The notes: generated from the sequence alone by a model not told the origin. Shown: positions 25,783-36,024, numbered from the stretch's first letter. The stretch is DNA of 48,198 nucleotides from Burkholderiales bacterium (GCA_022843925.1 JALHMS010000033.1:1-48198), one strand, 5' to 3'. Made by a program: numbers and translations.

Positions 25783-28095
25783 CTACGCGGCCTTCGCACC
25801 CTGCGCCGTGCGGATCGCCTGCCACACGCGCTCCGACGTTGCCGGCATCTCCAGATGGCTCACGCCGAGCGGCCGCAGCGCGTCGATCACCGCGTTCACG
25901 ATCGTCGGCGTGCCGCCCACCGTGCCCAGCTCGCCCACGCCCTTCGCGCCCAGCGGGTTGATCCTGCAAGGTGTCGACTCGTCGCAGTACTGCGCGAAGT
26001 CCGGGAGGTCGTCCGCGCGGGGCACGGCGTAGTCGAGCAGCGAACCCGTCACGAGCTGGCCGCTCTCAGGGTCGTAGCGCGCATCTTCCATCAGTGCCTG
26101 GCCGGCCGCCTGCGCGATGCCGCCGTGCACCTGGCCCGCGACGATCATCGGATTGATCACGCGGCCCACGTCGTCCAGCGTCGTGTACTTCACGAGCTCG
26201 ACGACCCCGGTCTCCGGGTCCACCTCGACCTCGCACACGTGCACGCTGTTCGGCCACGACGGTCCGTCGACCTTCTGGAGCGTCGTGATGGCGATGCGCT
26301 TCTCGGGCTGACGGCCGGCCAGCGCGAACAGGTCGATCCCGACGTCGGTGCCCGCCACGGTGAAACGACCTTCGCGGTATTCGATGTCGCCCGCGGAAGC
26401 CTCGAGCGCGTCGCCGGCCAGCTCACGGCCCTTCTCGATGGTTTCCTTCGACGCGGTCATCATCGCGGAGCCGCCGATGTACAGCGAGCGGCTGCCCATG
26501 CTGCCGATGCCCTGCGCGACGTCGCTGTCGCCCTGCACGATGTCGATCACGTCCGGATCGACATCCAGCGTCTCGGCGATGATCTGCACGTAGCTCGTCT
26601 CGATGCCCTGCCCCATCGCCTGCATCGCAGTGAAGACGCGCACGCGACCCTCGGCCGTGACCTCCATGCGCACGGTCTCCTCGTGCACCACGCCGGTCCA
26701 TTCGAGGAAGGTCGATATCGCGCGGCCGCGCAGACGACCCTTGGCCTTCGATGCCGCCTGACGGGCGGGATACCCGGCCCAGTCGGCGAGCGGTAGCATG
26801 CGGGACAGCATGTGGGGGAAGTTGCCGCTGTCGAACTTCTCTCCCATGGGCGTCGTGTACGGCATGGCGTCGGGCTGGATCAGATTGCGGCGGCGCAGTT
26901 CCGCCGGGTCGACCTTCATCTCCGCCGCGGCCTGGTCCATCAGGCGCTCGATGAGGTAGATGGCCTCGGGACGTCCGGCGCCACGGTAGGCACCGACGAC
27001 GTTGGTGTTCGTGAGCAGCGCGGTGCCGCGCAGGTGCAATGCGGGGATGTGATAGACGCCGGTGATGACCTTCGGGCCCACGGCCACGACGATCACGGAA
27101 CCCGGCCCGCAAGCGTACGCGCCGACGTTGCCGAGGATGTCGACGCGGAGGCCGAGGATCTTGCCGTCGGCGTCGAACGCGATCTCGGCGTCGTTGGTCT
27201 GGTCCCGGCCGTGGTTGCCGGTGAGGAACTCCTCCGTGCGGCTCGCGCGCCAGTGCACCGGCTTGCCGAGACGCTTCGCCGCCCACGCGCAGACGGCGTC
27301 TTCCATGTACAGCTGGGTCTTCATGCCGAAGCCGCCGCCGACGTCGCCGACGATCACGCGCACGGTCTCGGCCGGCACCTTCAGGATGCCTTCGGCGAGC
27401 GTCTTCTGCAGACCCGCGGGGTTCTGGCAGCTCGTGCGCAGCGTGATGCGGCCGGTGGTCGCGTCGAACTCGGCGATGCTGCCGCGGGGTTCCATCGTGA
27501 CGGGGATCAGCCGCTGGTTGTGGAAGTGCACGCGGGTGACGTGCGCCGCCTTCGCGAACGCGGCATCGGTGGCGTCCTTCTTGCCGAACTCGGTCTGCGC
27601 GGAGACGTTGCCGGGGGCATCGCCCCACAGCTGCACGCCGCCGGCGCGCGTGGCGTCCTCGATCGTCGTGACGGACGGCAGCTCCTCGTACTCGACGATG
27701 ACCTGCTCGACGGCGTCCTCGGCCTCTTCACGCGTCGCGGCGATCACGGCCGCCACGGCCTGCCCGACGAAGCGGGCCTCGTCGGTGGCGAGCACGTGGT
27801 ACGGCGGCGCGGTCATCGCCTTGCCCGCCGCGTTCTTCAAGCCGGGATTGATCGGCATGGCGCCCAGGCCGTCGGCCAGCGCGTCGGCGCCGGTCAGCAC
27901 GGTGATCACGCCCGGCATCAGCAGCGCGTTGGCCGGGTCGATCGAGACCACCCTGGCCCTGGCGTGGGGGGACCGCACGAAAGCCACGAAGACCTCGCCG
28001 GGCACCGCGACGTCGTCCACGTAGACGCCCGTGCCGGTGAGCAGGCGCTGGTCCTCGCGCCGGGTGATGGCCTGTCCGATGCCGTACTTCGCCAT
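25783..28095 (-). CDS. Aerobic CO-dehydrogenase-like molybdopterin subunit, form II (CoxL-like)
   Basis: 770 residues of the xanthine dehydrogenase family. The active-site loop reads AYRGAGR at 369-375, the form II signature, not the AYXCSFR of form I. Other motifs are VGGGFGMK at 252-259, [26 protein letters not shown] and [11 protein letters not shown] with the catalytic Glu. Form II enzymes may not oxidise CO, so the substrate is open. The start has GAGGAG upstream. It is divergent from coxS-coxM-coxD, whereas typical clusters have all on one strand. No signal peptide. Confidence 0.9.
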   Translation of the reverse strand: MAKYGIGQAITRREDQRLLTGTGVYVDDVAVPGEVFVAFVRSPHARARVVSIDPANALLMPGVITVLTGADALADGLGAMPINPGLKNAAGKAMTAPPYHVLATDEARFVGQAVAAVIAATREEAEDAVEQVIVEYEELPSVTTIEDATRAGGVQLWGDAPGNVSAQTEFGKKDATDAAFAKAAHVTRVHFHNQRLIPVTMEPRGSIAEFDATTGRITLRTSCQNPAGLQKTLAEGILKVPAETVRVIVGDVGGGFGMKTQLYMEDAVCAWAAKRLGKPVHWRASRTEEFLTGNHGRDQTNDAEIAFDADGKILGLRVDILGNVGAYACGPGSVIVVAVGPKVITGVYHIPALHLRGTALLTNTNVVGAYRGAGRPEAIYLIERLMDQAAAEMKVDPAELRRRNLIQPDAMPYTTPMGEKFDSGNFPHMLSRMLPLADWAGYPARQAASKAKGRLRGRAISTFLEWTGVVHEETVRMEVTAEGRVRVFTAMQAMGQGIETSYVQIIAETLDVDPDVIDIVQGDSDVAQGIGSMGSRSLYIGGSAMMTASKETIEKGRELAGDALEASAGDIEYREGRFTVAGTDVGIDLFALAGRQPEKRIAITTLQKVDGPSWPNSVHVCEVEVDPETGVVELVKYTTLDDVGRVINPMIVAGQVHGGIAQAAGQALMEDARYDPESGQLVTGSLLDYAVPRADDLPDFAQYCDESTPCRINPLGAKGVGELGTVGGTPTIVNAVIDALRPLGVSHLEMPATSERVWQAIRTAQGAKAA

Positions 28096-28230
28096 GCTGG
28101 AATCTCCTCGGGATGCGTTGCGCCGGTCGGCGCCATCGATGCCCGATTCTACGGCAGCCCACCCGTCTGTCGACACGTCCGCCACATCGCGGTGCATGCC
28201 GGCCGGGAACCGCATTTCTGCGTGCGGCGT

Positions 28231-28260
28231 TTGTCGCCGGAACTGGGCGTGGTGTAGGGT
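28231..28260 (+). promoter_or_regulatory. Possible sigma-70-type promoter for coxS
   Basis: TTGTCG at 28231 and TAGGGT at 28255 are 18 bases apart, with a start near 28267 and a coxS ATG at 28293. The match is moderate and lies in the divergent coxL/coxS region, so it is only suggestive. Confidence 0.3.
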
Positions 28261-28292
28261 ACGGGTCTTTCCGGGACTCGCACGCCAAGACC

Positions 28293-28763
28293 ATGTCCGT
28301 CACCCTCTCTCTCGAAGTCAACGGCAAGCCGGTGTCGCTGGAAGTGGCGCCGCGCACCCTGCTCGTCGATCTGCTGCGCGACAGCCTCCGGCTGACCGGC
28401 ACCCACATCGGCTGCGACACCGCCCAGTGCGGCGCCTGCACCGTGCACCTCGACGGCCGCGCCGTGAAGAGCTGCAACGTGCTCGCCGTGCAGACCGCCG
28501 GCGCCAAGGTCACCACCATCGAGGGGATCGGCAGCGACGCCGCGCTCCATCCGATGCAGGCCGCCTTCCGCGACCACCACGGGCTGCAGTGCGGCTACTG
28601 CACGCCGGGCATGGTGATGAGCGCCCTCGATCTCGTGGCGCGCCATCCCGCGCCGTCCCGCGACGAGATCCGCGAGGCCCTCGACGGCAACATCTGCCGC
28701 TGCACCGGCTACCACAACATCGTGACCGCCATCGAGGCGGGCGCGAAGGCGATGAAGGCCTGA
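28293..28763 (+). CDS. CoxS-like [2Fe-2S] subunit
   Basis: 156 residues with Cys41, Cys46, Cys49 and Cys61 for the ferredoxin-type cluster and Cys100, Cys103, Cys135 and Cys137 for the second cluster ([18 protein letters not shown]). It carries electrons between the molybdenum subunit and the FAD subunit that follows 11 bases downstream. The family length is about 160 residues. No export signal; the complex is cytoplasmic on the inner membrane side. Confidence 0.93.
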   Translation: MSVTLSLEVNGKPVSLEVAPRTLLVDLLRDSLRLTGTHIGCDTAQCGACTVHLDGRAVKSCNVLAVQTAGAKVTTIEGIGSDAALHPMQAAFRDHHGLQCGYCTPGMVMSALDLVARHPAPSRDEIREALDGNICRCTGYHNIVTAIEAGAKAMKA

Positions 28764-28774
28764 GGAGACCACGC

Positions 28775-29575
28775 ATGTACGAATTCGCCTACCACCGCGC
28801 CACTAGCCTCGAGAACGCCGCCTCCCTCCTCGCCTCGGCCGACGACGGCCGCGTCCTTGCCGGCGGGCAGACGCTCGTCGCGGCGATGAAGCTGCGCCTC
28901 GCCGCCCCGTCCGACCTCGTCGACCTGCGCGGCATCCCCGAACTGTCGGGCGTCTGCCGAGACGGCGACACGATGATCATCGGGGCGATGACGACCCACT
29001 CGGCCGTCAACGCGTCCGACGATCTGAAGGCCACCATCCCCGCGCTGGCCGAACTCGCCGGCGGCATCGGCGACGCCATGGTCCGCAACCAGGGCACGAT
29101 CGGCGGGTCCGTCGCGAACAACGATCCCGCGGCCGACTATCCCGCAGCCCTGCTCGCGCTCGGCGCGACGATCCGCACCGAAAGACGCACGATCGCTGCC
29201 GACGATTTCTTCACGGGCATGTACGAGACGGCGCTGGAACCCGGCGAGATGATCGTCTCGATCGGCTTCCCGATCCCGAAGCGCGCCGCATACGTGAAGT
29301 TTCCGAACCCTGCATCGCGCTACGCACTCGTCGGCGTGTTCGTGGCCGACGGCCCGGCCGGTGTCCGCGTGGCAGTCACGGGGGCAGGCTCCGGCGTGTT
29401 CCGCGCGACGGCGTTCGAATCGGCGCTGTCCGGTCGATTCGCACCCGAGGCGCTCGACGGCCTGACGGTCGACGCTTCCGAACTCTCCGGCGACATGCAC
29501 GCGAGTGCCGAATACCGCGCCCACCTGGTCGGCGTGATGGCCCGCCGGGCCGTCGGGAAATCGACGGGAGCCTGA
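28775..29575 (+). CDS. CoxM-like FAD subunit
   Basis: 266 residues of the FAD-binding subunit of CO-dehydrogenase-type enzymes: VLAGGQTLVAAMKLRLA at 27-43 for the FAD pyrophosphate, then RNQGTIGGSVANNDPAADYPAA. It takes electrons from the CoxS clusters. GAGGAGACC is upstream. The next gene starts 2 bases after the stop, indicating coupled expression. Confidence 0.93.
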   Translation: MYEFAYHRATSLENAASLLASADDGRVLAGGQTLVAAMKLRLAAPSDLVDLRGIPELSGVCRDGDTMIIGAMTTHSAVNASDDLKATIPALAELAGGIGDAMVRNQGTIGGSVANNDPAADYPAALLALGATIRTERRTIAADDFFTGMYETALEPGEMIVSIGFPIPKRAAYVKFPNPASRYALVGVFVADGPAGVRVAVTGAGSGVFRATAFESALSGRFAPEALDGLTVDASELSGDMHASAEYRAHLVGVMARRAVGKSTGA

Positions 29576-29577
29576 CG

Positions 29578-30468
29578 GTGCCCCCCCGGGCCCTGCCCGG
29601 TTCGATCGACGACACCGCTGCGCTGCTGGCCGCCGCCGACTACGTGGCGGAACGCAGCCTCGCCACCGCCGTCTTCCTCGCGCTGAAGCTGGCCCGGCCG
29701 CTGTTCCTCGAGGGTGAGGCCGGGGTCGGCAAGACCGAGATCGCGAAGGTCCTCGCTGCCACACTCGATCGCCCGCTCGTGCGCCTGCAGTGCTACGAGG
29801 GGCTCGACGTCGCCTCTGCCGTCTACGAGTGGAACTACGCGCGCCAGATGATGGAGATCCGCCTGGCGGAAGCGGCGGGCGGCGTCTCGCGGGATGCCCT
29901 CACGCAGGATCTCTTCTCCGAACGCTTCCTGATCCGCCGCCCCGTGCTCCAGGCGCTGGAAGGCACGCCGGGCCGCATGCCCGTGCTGCTGATCGACGAA
30001 CTCGATCGCGCCGACGAACCCTTCGAGGCCTATCTGCTCGAGGTGCTGTCGGACTTCCAGGTGACCATTCCGGAAATCGGCACGGTTCGCGCCGCGGAAC
30101 CGCCGATCGTGGTCCTCACCTCGAACCGCACGCGCGAAGTGCACGACGCCGTGAAGCGCCGCTGCCTCTACCACTGGGTCGACTATCCGTCGGCCGCGCG
30201 CGAATTGGACATCCTGCGGCGCAAGGTGCCGGGGATCGAGGCGACCCTTGCGGATCGCGTCGTGACCTTCGTGCAATCGCTCCGGGGCATGGACCTCTTC
30301 AAGCCGCCGGGCGTCGCCGAGACCCTCGACTGGGCACGGGCGCTGGTCGCGCTCGACACTTCCGCACTCGATGCCGCCCTCGTGGACGACACGCTGGGTG
30401 CGCTACTGAAGTACCGCGACGACATCACCCGCGTGCGGGCACAACTCGATTCGATGCTGCCGCGCTGA
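29578..30468 (+). CDS. CoxD-like MoxR AAA+ ATPase
   Basis: 296 residues from a GTG start 2 bases after coxM. Walker A GEAGVGKTE at about 45-53, Walker B VLLIDELDRA near 138-147, and the sensor segment SNRTREVHDAVKRRC are clear. CoxD proteins assemble or mature the molybdenum-sulfur-copper site of CO dehydrogenase. In standard clusters CoxE and CoxF follow; here the gene is last and faces the patatin gene, so those partners are absent locally. Confidence 0.9.
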   Translation: MPPRALPGSIDDTAALLAAADYVAERSLATAVFLALKLARPLFLEGEAGVGKTEIAKVLAATLDRPLVRLQCYEGLDVASAVYEWNYARQMMEIRLAEAAGGVSRDALTQDLFSERFLIRRPVLQALEGTPGRMPVLLIDELDRADEPFEAYLLEVLSDFQVTIPEIGTVRAAEPPIVVLTSNRTREVHDAVKRRCLYHWVDYPSAARELDILRRKVPGIEATLADRVVTFVQSLRGMDLFKPPGVAETLDWARALVALDTSALDAALVDDTLGALLKYRDDITRVRAQLDSMLPR

Positions 30469-30480
30469 TCGCACGCGGCA
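30458..30480. terminator. Possible shared hairpin at the end of coxD
   Basis: TGCCGCG at 30458-30464 and CGCGGCA at 30474-30480 pair around a 9-base loop that includes the coxD stop. No T tract. It sits in the 19-base gap between convergent genes. Confidence 0.35.
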
Positions 30481-30487
30481 GGTGGCG

Positions 30488-33400
30488 TCACGCCGGCCGG
30501 TTCCGGTCGAACCAGGCCGAGCGGTACATCCGCCGGAAGCGCTCCACGCCGGCGTCGGTGGTCGCCTCGGTCGCGCCGGAGGGCATCGGCCGCACACCGT
30601 GCAGCGGACGGAACCGGCGGTCTCGCACGAGCAGCCGCAACGCCTTGCGGCCCAGACCCATCATCCGCAGGTGATCCTGGATGCGGAAGTAGAGCATCTC
30701 CAGCTCGCCATCCACCTCGCGCGCGAGGGCGAAGCCGAAGCTGAACCGCAAACCCGGGCGCGCGTCCGGTGCCGGCAGGCTCGTGTCCGTCGTGCTGAGC
30801 GGCAGGCCGCTCTCCAGCCGGGTCTGCAGGATGAAGAGACGGGCACCGCCCGACAGGGCATCCGCGTGCGAACGCGCGAAGTCGCGCAGCAATCCGCGCT
30901 CGACGGGATTCAGCGCCTTCCACTCATCGAGCACCAGCAGCGAGGTCTCCAGGGTCTCGCCGGTCGTCGCGCGGATCTCCCACGGCATCTCGATGTACGT
31001 GACCTCGCCCGCCGGCAACCCCAGCCGCCATTCGCAGAAGCGCTGGAACCGCGCCTCGAAGGTACTCGCCGTCACGGCCCACGTCGCCTGCAGCATCGCG
31101 GACCCGGTCCAATGGCGGAACAGGTTCATCCAGCCGCGGTTGTCGGGGTGATCGAAGTTGTCCTCGAGACGCAGATCGCGATAGATGTCCTCCATGAGTT
31201 CGATCACGCGGCTGCACAGGTAGAACCCGGCGCGGAGTTCTTCCATCGTCTCCGGCAGCCACAGCCTGCCGGCGTAGTCCGGTGCGACGGTTTCGGCGAG
31301 CGCCGGCCACTCCGGATAGATCTGCGCGTCGAGGAAGGCCAACTGCGGCGCGGTCCGGATCTGTTCGTAGATGGTCTGCAGCGCCTGCGAATGGGTCGTG
31401 ACGAGACCGTCTCCGGGCGCGGGCGGATACCACTGCTCGCGCACCGCCTGGAACAGCTCCTCGTTGGTGACGCCCTCGCGCGGCCGGCCCTGCGCATCCA
31501 GCGCGGCCGCGGAGAACACGGTCGTGCAGAGGTGATGCCCGAGCTTGCGATAGCTCTCGAACTGCTGCTCGTCGAACCACTGGTCCGCGGTGGACTGGTG
31601 CGGGAAATCGGGATGCGCCGACGCGTAGTTCGCGATGTCGGTGGGTTCGTTGCCCGTCAGCGTCGGCTTCAGGTAGACGATGAGACCCGGTGCGGCCGAC
31701 GGCCCGTCGACGCGTTCGTAGTGGATCAGTCCGACCGCGCAGTGATGCAGGGAGCGCCCGGTCTCCTTCGACGGACGTATCGCATCCACCGACAGATCGA
31801 TCTCGATGCCGAGGTCGATCTGACACTTGCGGATCATGTTGCCGAGATCCTCGAACGTCGTCGCGCTGTCCTGCCCGGCGTCCGACACCACGATGAACCG
31901 GCAGCGGCGCCGCACCAGTTCGTACACCGCAAGATTCTCGAAGTGACCCCCGTCGGAAAGGTAGACGAAGGGCGTCGTTTCGCTGGTGAGGCCGAACAAC
32001 TCGCTCAGCAGATAGCGCCCTGAGAAGCGCGGCCCCCGATTGCGCCACGCGGTGTCGTGCTGCGGGTTGCCGCACCAGCGGCCGAGCCGCACGTCGAAGA
32101 GCGTCATCAGGAAGGAAAGCGCAGGGGACGTGTGATAGCCCATGTTCGGGCTGGCCGCGGCACCCGAGATCGCCATCGCGCTGCCGAGCGGAATGCCGCC
32201 GGGCTTAAGATAATCTTGAGCCGGACGGAAGCTGCTCTGCGGCGCCGCCTCGCCGCCCTTGCCGTCGATCCGCTTGTCGACCCGCTTGTCGACCCGCTTG
32301 TCGACCCGCTTGTCGACCCAGCTCGGCGGCAGCTCGTACCCGGCCGAGCGCGGCGTGAACACGAACGATGCCGCCTTGCGCTGCTGCCACGCGAGCTGGC
32401 GACCGTGCACGAGATTGAGCGCGGTGTTCACCAGATGGAAGGGCCGCTGATAGATGTTCCGTGACGCATTCCCCTGCGTCACCGACCGCCACAGCGATGC
32501 CATGGGGAGATCGTCCAGCGCATCGAAGCCCGTGATGACATGGGGCTCGCGGCGCTTGCGCGACGCGCCCAGATAGCAGCGCGCAAGACGGTTGTGATAG
32601 AAGTGATGCAGCGAGAACAGGTTGATGTCCACGCGCCAGGCGAGCAGCAACCAGACACCGAAGAGGCCCAGCGCCCACCACACGAGCGCAGGCTGCGACG
32701 CCGCCTCCAGGCTGGCCATCGCGTTGAAAAGCGCCTCCTGGTAGGCGATCGGGCACACGAGCGGTGAGGCCGGGCAGCCGGTTGCCGGGTCCATCGAACT
32801 GCTGATCACCTGGCGCCACGCGGCGTAGCAGCCGCCGGCCTTCTCGTCGCAGGGGTAGACCTTGTCGAGCATCGCGTGCTGCATCCATGCGAGCACCATC
32901 AACAGCCCGACGACGAACACGTACGGTGCGATCCGGGCAAAGCGGTCGGCCCATCGGCCACCGTTGGCCCGGCCCGTCAGCGAGCTCTTGCCGAGGAGGA
33001 TGCCGCCGATGGTGGTCGCGATCCACGCCGGCCCGAGGAAGACGAGCCACGAACTGCCCCAGGTCGCCAGGATCGGCGTGAACACCACGAGGGCGAACAG
33101 CGCCGCCCAGACGAGCTCCCCGAGGATGAACCAGCCCCCCAGCGAGCTCCACCATTCGCGCTCGTCCTCCGTGAACGCCTGACCCACCAGTCCGATGTGG
33201 AACGCGATCATCAGCGTCAGCACCGCCACCACGAGCGGCGTGCCGAATCCGAGCACCATCCAGAATCCGGTGACGCGTTCGACGAGCAGCACGCCCTCGG
33301 CACGCGTCGGCGACCACACGCCGAACGACCAGGCGTCGAAGAGATCGCGCAGCCACGAGAACAGGCTGCCGCCGGCCGCTCCCACGAGCGCCGCGGCGAG

Positions 33401-34384
33401 CAGGATCTTGGCCCACTTGCGCCACTCGAACTGCTTGCGCTGCGAACGCGACGACACCAGCGCCACGAGGGCCGCGGAGATCCAGGGCACCAGGTAGAAG
33501 AGCAGGGTGACCATGGACCATTCGAGCACGGCATCGTTGAAGGTGGTCCGGTCGGTGAGGATCCACCACGCGATCAGCGCCGCCCCGCTGAACCCGGCGC
33601 CGACCGTGATGGCCGCAGCCGGCAGCATCCGCGCGAACCAGGGGACGGGATCTCGCAAACGCGAGCTCACGTACATCAGGTTGAGCGCGATCACGACCGT
33701 CGCGCCCCCGAAGAGCGCGAGCCCGGCGATGCCCGCCCAGGGGCGCAACCACTGGTCCATCGGCCCCGACAGCCGCTGCATCCCGAGCACCAGCGCGCGC
33801 GGCACCAGCAGCAATGCCGCGAGCGCGGCGATGAGACCGGTGAGATTGAGGATCAGGTTCCGGAGATACGCCGACACGGCAGCGAGCGTGTCGTTGTTGA
33901 GGGCGCCCAGCCGCGGCGTCAGGTAGTTGCTGTAGGCGCGCAGGAACTGGATCGGGTCGGCCTCCTTCGGCTTCGGGTTGTACTGCGTGCCCGGGACGAG
34001 ATCCTCCTCGACTCCTCGCAGCCCGTTCTCGTGCCGCTTGATCCACGCCGACAGCCAGCTGCCGATGTAGCCGCCACCCGAGACCGTCGAGAGATAGTCG
34101 AAGCGCGAAAGCAGCCGCATCTCCGCGAGCCCCTGCAGCACGCCGAGGTTGAAGGTCGCGCTGCGGATGCCACCACCGGAGAACGCGAGGCCCACGGTCT
34201 GGTGCGCGTGCGCGACGGATACGATGTCAGCGTCGTCGGCCTGCGCGGCCGCGACGTCGATCTCCGGGGCGGCGTGCGCCGCGTCGACGCTGCGACCCGC
34301 CGTGATCTCGCGCAACTCGTCCCGCAGGACTTCTTCGAAGGTCCAGGGGCGATCGTTCGGATCCGGCGCGGAGGACTCCGTCAT
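30488..34384 (-). CDS. Giant patatin-like phospholipase with a multi-pass membrane region
   Basis: 1298 residues. Patatin motifs are the oxyanion loop GGGIRSA at 70-76, the nucleophile Ser102 in TVSGGGYIGS, and Asp811 in YLSDGGHFENL, so the catalytic dyad is split by about 700 residues. In between lie several hydrophobic segments, roughly residues 175-580, unusual for the family core. A lipid acyl-hydrolase anchored in the membrane is the inference. A short KRVD tandem repeat lies near 689-706. A GGAGGACAG ribosome site precedes the ATG. No partner is visible; the coxD gene is convergent. Confidence 0.85.
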   Translation of the reverse strand: MTESSAPDPNDRPWTFEEVLRDELREITAGRSVDAAHAAPEIDVAAAQADDADIVSVAHAHQTVGLAFSGGGIRSATFNLGVLQGLAEMRLLSRFDYLSTVSGGGYIGSWLSAWIKRHENGLRGVEEDLVPGTQYNPKPKEADPIQFLRAYSNYLTPRLGALNNDTLAAVSAYLRNLILNLTGLIAALAALLLVPRALVLGMQRLSGPMDQWLRPWAGIAGLALFGGATVVIALNLMYVSSRLRDPVPWFARMLPAAAITVGAGFSGAALIAWWILTDRTTFNDAVLEWSMVTLLFYLVPWISAALVALVSSRSQRKQFEWRKWAKILLAAALVGAAGGSLFSWLRDLFDAWSFGVWSPTRAEGVLLVERVTGFWMVLGFGTPLVVAVLTLMIAFHIGLVGQAFTEDEREWWSSLGGWFILGELVWAALFALVVFTPILATWGSSWLVFLGPAWIATTIGGILLGKSSLTGRANGGRWADRFARIAPYVFVVGLLMVLAWMQHAMLDKVYPCDEKAGGCYAAWRQVISSSMDPATGCPASPLVCPIAYQEALFNAMASLEAASQPALVWWALGLFGVWLLLAWRVDINLFSLHHFYHNRLARCYLGASRKRREPHVITGFDALDDLPMASLWRSVTQGNASRNIYQRPFHLVNTALNLVHGRQLAWQQRKAASFVFTPRSAGYELPPSWVDKRVDKRVDKRVDKRIDGKGGEAAPQSSFRPAQDYLKPGGIPLGSAMAISGAAASPNMGYHTSPALSFLMTLFDVRLGRWCGNPQHDTAWRNRGPRFSGRYLLSELFGLTSETTPFVYLSDGGHFENLAVYELVRRRCRFIVVSDAGQDSATTFEDLGNMIRKCQIDLGIEIDLSVDAIRPSKETGRSLHHCAVGLIHYERVDGPSAAPGLIVYLKPTLTGNEPTDIANYASAHPDFPHQSTADQWFDEQQFESYRKLGHHLCTTVFSAAALDAQGRPREGVTNEELFQAVREQWYPPAPGDGLVTTHSQALQTIYEQIRTAPQLAFLDAQIYPEWPALAETVAPDYAGRLWLPETMEELRAGFYLCSRVIELMEDIYRDLRLEDNFDHPDNRGWMNLFRHWTGSAMLQATWAVTASTFEARFQRFCEWRLGLPAGEVTYIEMPWEIRATTGETLETSLLVLDEWKALNPVERGLLRDFARSHADALSGGARLFILQTRLESGLPLSTTDTSLPAPDARPGLRFSFGFALAREVDGELEMLYFRIQDHLRMMGLGRKALRLLVRDRRFRPLHGVRPMPSGATEATTDAGVERFRRMYRSAWFDRNRPA
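32265..32318 (-). repeat. Twelve-base coding repeat (KRVD) in the patatin gene
   Basis: The unit CTTGTCGACCCG (plus strand) is repeated about four times without a break. It encodes a KRVD-type run of charged residues in a linker of the patatin protein, and a change in copy number would keep the frame. Confidence 0.85.
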
Positions 34385-34604
34385 GACTGTCCTCCGCGTG
34401 GCTGTGCCGACAGGATTCGCGGCCTCGCGGCGTGGGCGTGGACGGTCAGTGGCATGCGGAGGTCTCCTCATCCGTTCTTGTGTTGTTCCGAGTCCGCGCG
34501 ATCCGCAGACCTTGGGGATGTTACCCCCGTATGACGTCCGGGCGTGCCATCCCTCGCTCCACGAGGACCATTGGACCTGCAATCGACGGAGGTCACCACA
34601 GCCC

Positions 34605-35158
34605 CCGTGTGGTCGAGCTAGTGCTCGACCCACGCAGAACCTCGCGACTGGATGCCTCGGGGCTGGAAACAACCCCCGTGGGTCGGGCTCCGCCCGACGC
34701 CCGCTTTCCTGGATGCGCCGCTGTGCCCAAGCCATCGCCGCGTCGAGCGATGCTCGACCCACGAAGGACCTCGCGACTGGATGGCTCGTCGCCGGAAACA
34801 TCCCCCGTGGGTCGGGCTTCGCCCGACGCCCGTGCTCCTGGACTCGCTGCTGTGCCCATGGAAACGCAGCGTCGAGCTATTGCTCGACCCACGAACACCT
34901 TCGCCCCTGGAGTCGTCGTCGCCGGAAACATCCCCGTGGGTCGGGCTTCGCCCGACGCCCGTGCTCCTGGACTCGCTGCTGTGCCCATGGAAACGCAGCG
35001 TCGAGCTATTGCTCGACCCACGAAAGACCTTCGCCCCTGGATTCGTCGTCGCCGGAAACATCCCCGTGGGTCGGGCTTCGCCCGACGCCCGTGCTCCTGG
35101 ACTCGCTGCTGTGCCCATGGAAACGCAGCGTCGAGCTATTGCTCGACCCACGAAGGCT
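34605..35158. repeat. REP-like repeat block, left flank of the RAYT gene
   Basis: CGTGGGTCGG recurs at 34677, 34806, 34935 and 35065, a 129-130 bp period as in the 24600-25735 array, with four full units and half-units at the ends. The second hairpin here has TAGT, GAT or TATT loops (GTCGAGC-TATT-GCTCGAC). The spacers differ from the nine-copy array by many substitutions. The block ends 17 bases from the RAYT stop. The stretch 34385-34604 upstream holds the patatin leader and no gene. Confidence 0.92.
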
Positions 35159-35174
35159 GTGGCAACCAGCCCGC

Positions 35175-35603
35175 TTACACCCAGATCGCATCCCACAACG
35201 AATAGTCGCCCAACCGCTTCACAAGCCTCGCCCGCAAGGGATTGGCCACGATGTACCTCGCCATGGCGCGCAAGTCGTCGTCACGCCGCACCGCCCGATC
35301 GAAGAACCCCGTTTGCCACACCGACTCGCCCATCCTCCCGGACACCCGGGCCTTCATCCGCCCGACGGCCGCCGGCAGGTTCGATGCGCCGAGGACGAAC
35401 AGCCAGTGCACGTGGTCGGGCATCACGACGTAGCAGAGCGTCTCGGCCACGCCTTCGCGCTGGAGACGCATGAGTTCCTCGACCACGACGCGGCCGGCGT
35501 ACAAGTTGGAGAAGACCGGGATGCGATCGAGTGTCGTCGCGACGACGTGATAGGCGCCACCCTGACGCGACACGCGTCCGGTTCGAAGATCGTTGTAGGT
35601 CAT
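35175..35603 (-). CDS. REP-associated tyrosine transposase (RAYT), IS200/Y1 type
   Basis: 142 residues of the Y1-transposase family. The HUH motif is His-Val-His at 64-66 in VMPDHVHWLFV, and the catalytic Tyr117 lies in ARYIVANPLRARLV, a segment typical of RAYTs. Such enzymes cut and join single-stranded REP sequences and do not move themselves readily. The gene sits between two REP-like blocks (34605-35158 and 35750-36024). The start is the ATG of MTYNDLRTG; an in-frame ATG eight codons earlier is possible. Confidence 0.9.
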   Translation of the reverse strand: MTYNDLRTGRVSRQGGAYHVVATTLDRIPVFSNLYAGRVVVEELMRLQREGVAETLCYVVMPDHVHWLFVLGASNLPAAVGRMKARVSGRMGESVWQTGFFDRAVRRDDDLRAMARYIVANPLRARLVKRLGDYSLWDAIWV

Positions 35604-35749
35604 GGCCGGCTCCGTGGATGCCGGCAACGTAGTTCCCGATTCTCAGCGGGCGCATCGAGTCATGCGCTGTCGCTCGCGATGCGTCGGAGGGTTGCGCCGG
35701 ATGCGTCGCTGCTCGCGGGTAGTCGACGTGATACTTCGGCGACCACATC

Positions 35750-36024
35750 CAACGCCGCGTCGAGCCATGGCTCGACCCACGAAAGACCACCGCCCGAGGT
35801 CTTCACAGCCCCCGTGGGTCGGGCACTGCCCGACGCCCGCGCTCCTGGATTCACCGCGGCAACCACGCCATCGCCGCGTCGAGCCATGGCTCGACCCACG
35901 AAAGACCACCGCCCGAGGTCATCACATCCCCCGTGGGTCGGGCACTGCCCGACGCCCGCGCTCCTGGATTCGCCGCGGTGCCCACGCCATCGCCGGGTCG
36001 AGCCATGGCTCGACCCACGAAACC
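35750..36024. repeat. REP-like repeat block, right flank of the RAYT gene
   Basis: About two and a half units of the same family, with CGTGGGTCGG at 35813 and 35932 (119-bp period). The hairpins are GTCGGGC-ACT-GCCCGAC and GTCGAGCC-AT-GGCTCGAC, so the inner stem differs from the other arrays but still pairs. The block ends 5 bases before the ggt stop codon. Bases 35604-35749 hold no feature I can name. Confidence 0.9.

Noticed and set aside
24469-26796. Open frames of 350-775 codons across the nine-copy array
   Set aside because: They encode only a repeated peptide from the tandem DNA units, exist in several phases and both strands, and the longest runs antisense into coxL.
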